Below, one piece after another: positions 6,106-7,393 of a stretch of DNA of 7,393 nucleotides. The position numbers were made by a program, and so were the translations under genes. Numbering within the stretch: the first letter of the stretch is position 1; each line of letters starts with the position of its first letter. Source of the DNA: Candidatus Cloacimonadota bacterium (GTDB taxonomy: Bacteria > Cloacimonadota > Cloacimonadia > Cloacimonadales > TCS61); assembly GCA_027064945.1 (NCBI GenBank), contig JAMOPB010000430.1:1-7393 (forward strand), given 5' to 3'. The notes beneath the pieces were generated by a model. That model was not told the DNA's origin and did not search any database. It was given only the letters and a program-made list of their open reading frames with translations.

Positions 6106-7131
6106 ATGAAAAGAACAATATTAATTTCTTTAGCGATAATTCTTTTTGCTTGTGCTTCTGTTTCCAATGCTGAAGCTAAAAAAAATAAAAGACCGAAATG
6201 GTTGGATAATCCGACAAAAATTTATCCTGAAGCATACTATCTTACAGCAATTGGAGAAGGTGATAGTCGTGCTTATGCCGAAGATATGGCAGTTTCCAAA
6301 ATTTCCCGTATATTTGAGTCTGTTGTGAAAACTGACCAGACAGTTAGCAATCGTTACAATGAAATTTTAAATTCTAAGGGAGCAAATGCTACAGAAACTA
6401 CTGATATCAACACAAATATAAATATTTCAAGTGATCAGAAATTATTGAATTTAAAATTTGGAGAAAGCTATACTGACAAAAATGGCAGAGTTTTTGTGAT
6501 AGCATTTATTGATAGGATTAAAACTGCTTCAATATATGAAAGCAGAATTGAAGAAACAGCAAACAAAATTGTAGAATTTATGAAAATTGGTGATAATACC
6601 AAGAATCAATTAGAATCTTACGCTTTTTACAGTGCGGCATTGTTATTTCATCAGCAGGTAAAAACAATGATGAAGCAGTTGGATATAATTTCACCTTCCA
6701 GCAAAGATATGATTGAACTTGGATATGATGAAAATATATTGGCAAAGCGTGTAAGAAAAGCTGCTGAAAATGTGACGTTTAACATAGATTTGAAAAATGA
6801 TAAAGATGGGAAAATAAAAATCGTTTTGCAGGAATTGCTTACTGACATGGGTTTTAAGCTTAATGATAATGCTTTACTAAAAGTAAAAGGTAGTATTGAT
6901 TTTTCCGTAACCGATCTGAAAAGAGATGATTTTATATTTGTTCGTTATGATATGAAATTGAAAATTTATGATGATCGAAATGAGATTGTTGCAGCGCTTT
7001 CTGAAAAAGGTAGGGAAGGGCATACATCTTATCAGGAAGCTGAAGCAAGATGTGTGAGAAAATTACAAGATAAGATCGAAAAGAAATTGAAAAGAAAAAT
7101 TAACAATTACTTTGATAATTTAGTAAAATAA
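6106..7131 (+). CDS. LPP20-family envelope protein
   Basis: This 341-residue protein starts MKRTILISLAIILFAC, with a possible lipobox LFAC (C16, Ala at +2). A signal peptidase I site after SNA or AEA (about 22-24) is an alternative, because Phe at -2 of the cysteine is unusual. Residues 29-140 match the LPP20 pattern. This consists of a RPKWLDNP entry, YYLTAIGEGDSRAYAEDMAVSKISRIFES, and a second strand set ending in GRVFVIAFIDRIKTASIY. LPP20-like domains occur in outer-membrane lipoproteins of Helicobacter and in flagellar accessory proteins of other diderms. A helical stretch (143-222) leads to a second alpha/beta domain (about 225-335) with KVKGSIDFSVTD and a C-terminal helix EAEARCVRKLQDKIEKKLKR. 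That layout recalls domains of the LpoB/FlgT kind, a weak resemblance. It is the last gene of the lipoprotein cluster, closed by a shared terminator. No flagellar genes are visible nearby. The function is unknown. Confidence 0.78.
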   Translation: MKRTILISLAIILFACASVSNAEAKKNKRPKWLDNPTKIYPEAYYLTAIGEGDSRAYAEDMAVSKISRIFESVVKTDQTVSNRYNEILNSKGANATETTDINTNINISSDQKLLNLKFGESYTDKNGRVFVIAFIDRIKTASIYESRIEETANKIVEFMKIGDNTKNQLESYAFYSAALLFHQQVKTMMKQLDIISPSSKDMIELGYDENILAKRVRKAAENVTFNIDLKNDKDGKIKIVLQELLTDMGFKLNDNALLKVKGSIDFSVTDLKRDDFIFVRYDMKLKIYDDRNEIVAALSEKGREGHTSYQEAEARCVRKLQDKIEKKLKRKINNYFDNLVK

Positions 7132-7147
7132 TATTTATTTTTAAACT

Positions 7148-7179
7148 AAAAAAGGGTGTTACAAATGTAACACCCTTTT
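7148..7179. terminator. Bidirectional rho-independent terminator between convergent genes
   Basis: GGGTGTTACA (7154-7163) is perfectly complementary to TGTAACACCC (7166-7175); the two-base centre means the real loop is probably four bases. A-tract 7148-7153 and T-tract 7176-7179 flank it, so it can end transcripts from the LPP20-family gene on + and from clpB on -. Confidence 0.92.
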
Positions 7180-7200
7180 GGTTATGTTTTCCCGGTAAGA

Positions 7201-7393
7201 TTATTCTGTAATTACGAATTTGTCGTCTTTGAAATCAACATGTAGCTCTTGTTCATCTTGTCTTTGATTATTCAAAAACCACAATGCCAAATTGTTTTCA
7301 ATCTCTTTTTGGATAACACGTTTTAATGGTCGTGCTCCGAATTGCGGATCAAAACCAGCCTCAGCAATTTTAGTAATTGCAGTATCGGTAAAA
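7201..7393 (-). CDS. clpB: ATP-dependent chaperone ClpB, C-terminal end (cut by window end)
   Basis: The reverse strand is open from the window edge to the stop complement at 7201-7203, encoding the last 63 residues. AEAGFDPQFGARPLKRVIQK (visible residues 10-29) is the hallmark of the small domain of the second AAA+ module in Hsp100 proteins. GAR supplies the sensor-2 arginine. The continuation EIENNLALWFL and a short beta-strand tail ending in VITE fit ClpB better than ClpA/ClpC. ClpB is a cytoplasmic hexameric disaggregase that works with DnaK to rescue heat-aggregated proteins. The gene converges on the LPP20-family gene, and its promoter lies outside the window. Confidence 0.9.
   Translation of the reverse strand, partial: FTDTAITKIAEAGFDPQFGARPLKRVIQKEIENNLALWFLNNQRQDEQELHVDFKDDKFVITE

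Noticed and set aside
6146..6328. Open frame of 60 residues on the + strand in another frame
   Set aside because: Lies wholly within the LPP20-family gene and lacks a ribosome site.

Overview
The window is AT-rich (roughly a third G+C by eye) and densely coded on the + strand, with strong GGAGG-type ribosome sites. The end of one convergent gene lies on the - strand. Three lipoprotein-type signal peptides imply a diderm (Gram-negative) cell. A four-subunit ferredoxin-dependent 2-oxoacid oxidoreductase implies anaerobic metabolism, probably amino-acid fermentation. An anaerobic member of the FCB group or a neighbouring phylum (Cloacimonadota-like bacteria are one candidate) would fit, but this assignment is inference from gene content and composition only.

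Layout. (1) 1-1070: the C-terminal part of an MFS-type membrane transporter, cut by the window edge, is followed by an FMN nitroreductase whose start overlaps the transporter stop (ATGA), so the two are probably translationally coupled. (2) 1071-1308: a leader region with a perfect 12-bp palindrome and a TTTGACAA element. (3) 1309-3905: a compact operon encoding delta (2x[4Fe-4S] ferredoxin), alpha, beta (TPP) and gamma subunits of a 2-oxoacid:ferredoxin oxidoreductase of the VOR/KOR type, closed by a strong UUCG-loop terminator. (4) 4018-7131: three consecutive predicted lipoproteins, namely an LpoB-family protein, a COG3014-type TPR-like lipoprotein and an LPP20-family protein. An attenuator-like terminator separates the first from the second. 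(5) 7148-7179: a bidirectional terminator shared with the convergent - strand gene, the 3' end of clpB (7201-7393).

How the genes work together. The oxidoreductase converts a 2-oxoacid plus CoA to acyl-CoA and CO2, passing electrons through the beta and delta iron-sulfur clusters to ferredoxin. The three lipoproteins probably act together at the periplasmic face of the outer membrane. They are the most interesting part of the window because only the LpoB family has a well-known role, and that role was defined in enterobacteria.

Start sites were moved inward for the three lipoproteins (4018, 4687, 6106). The longer in-frame starts run through a terminator or lack a ribosome site, while the inner starts give proper SD spacing and a signal peptide beginning at residue 1. 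No tRNA, rRNA, CRISPR array, insertion sequence or clearly broken gene was seen.
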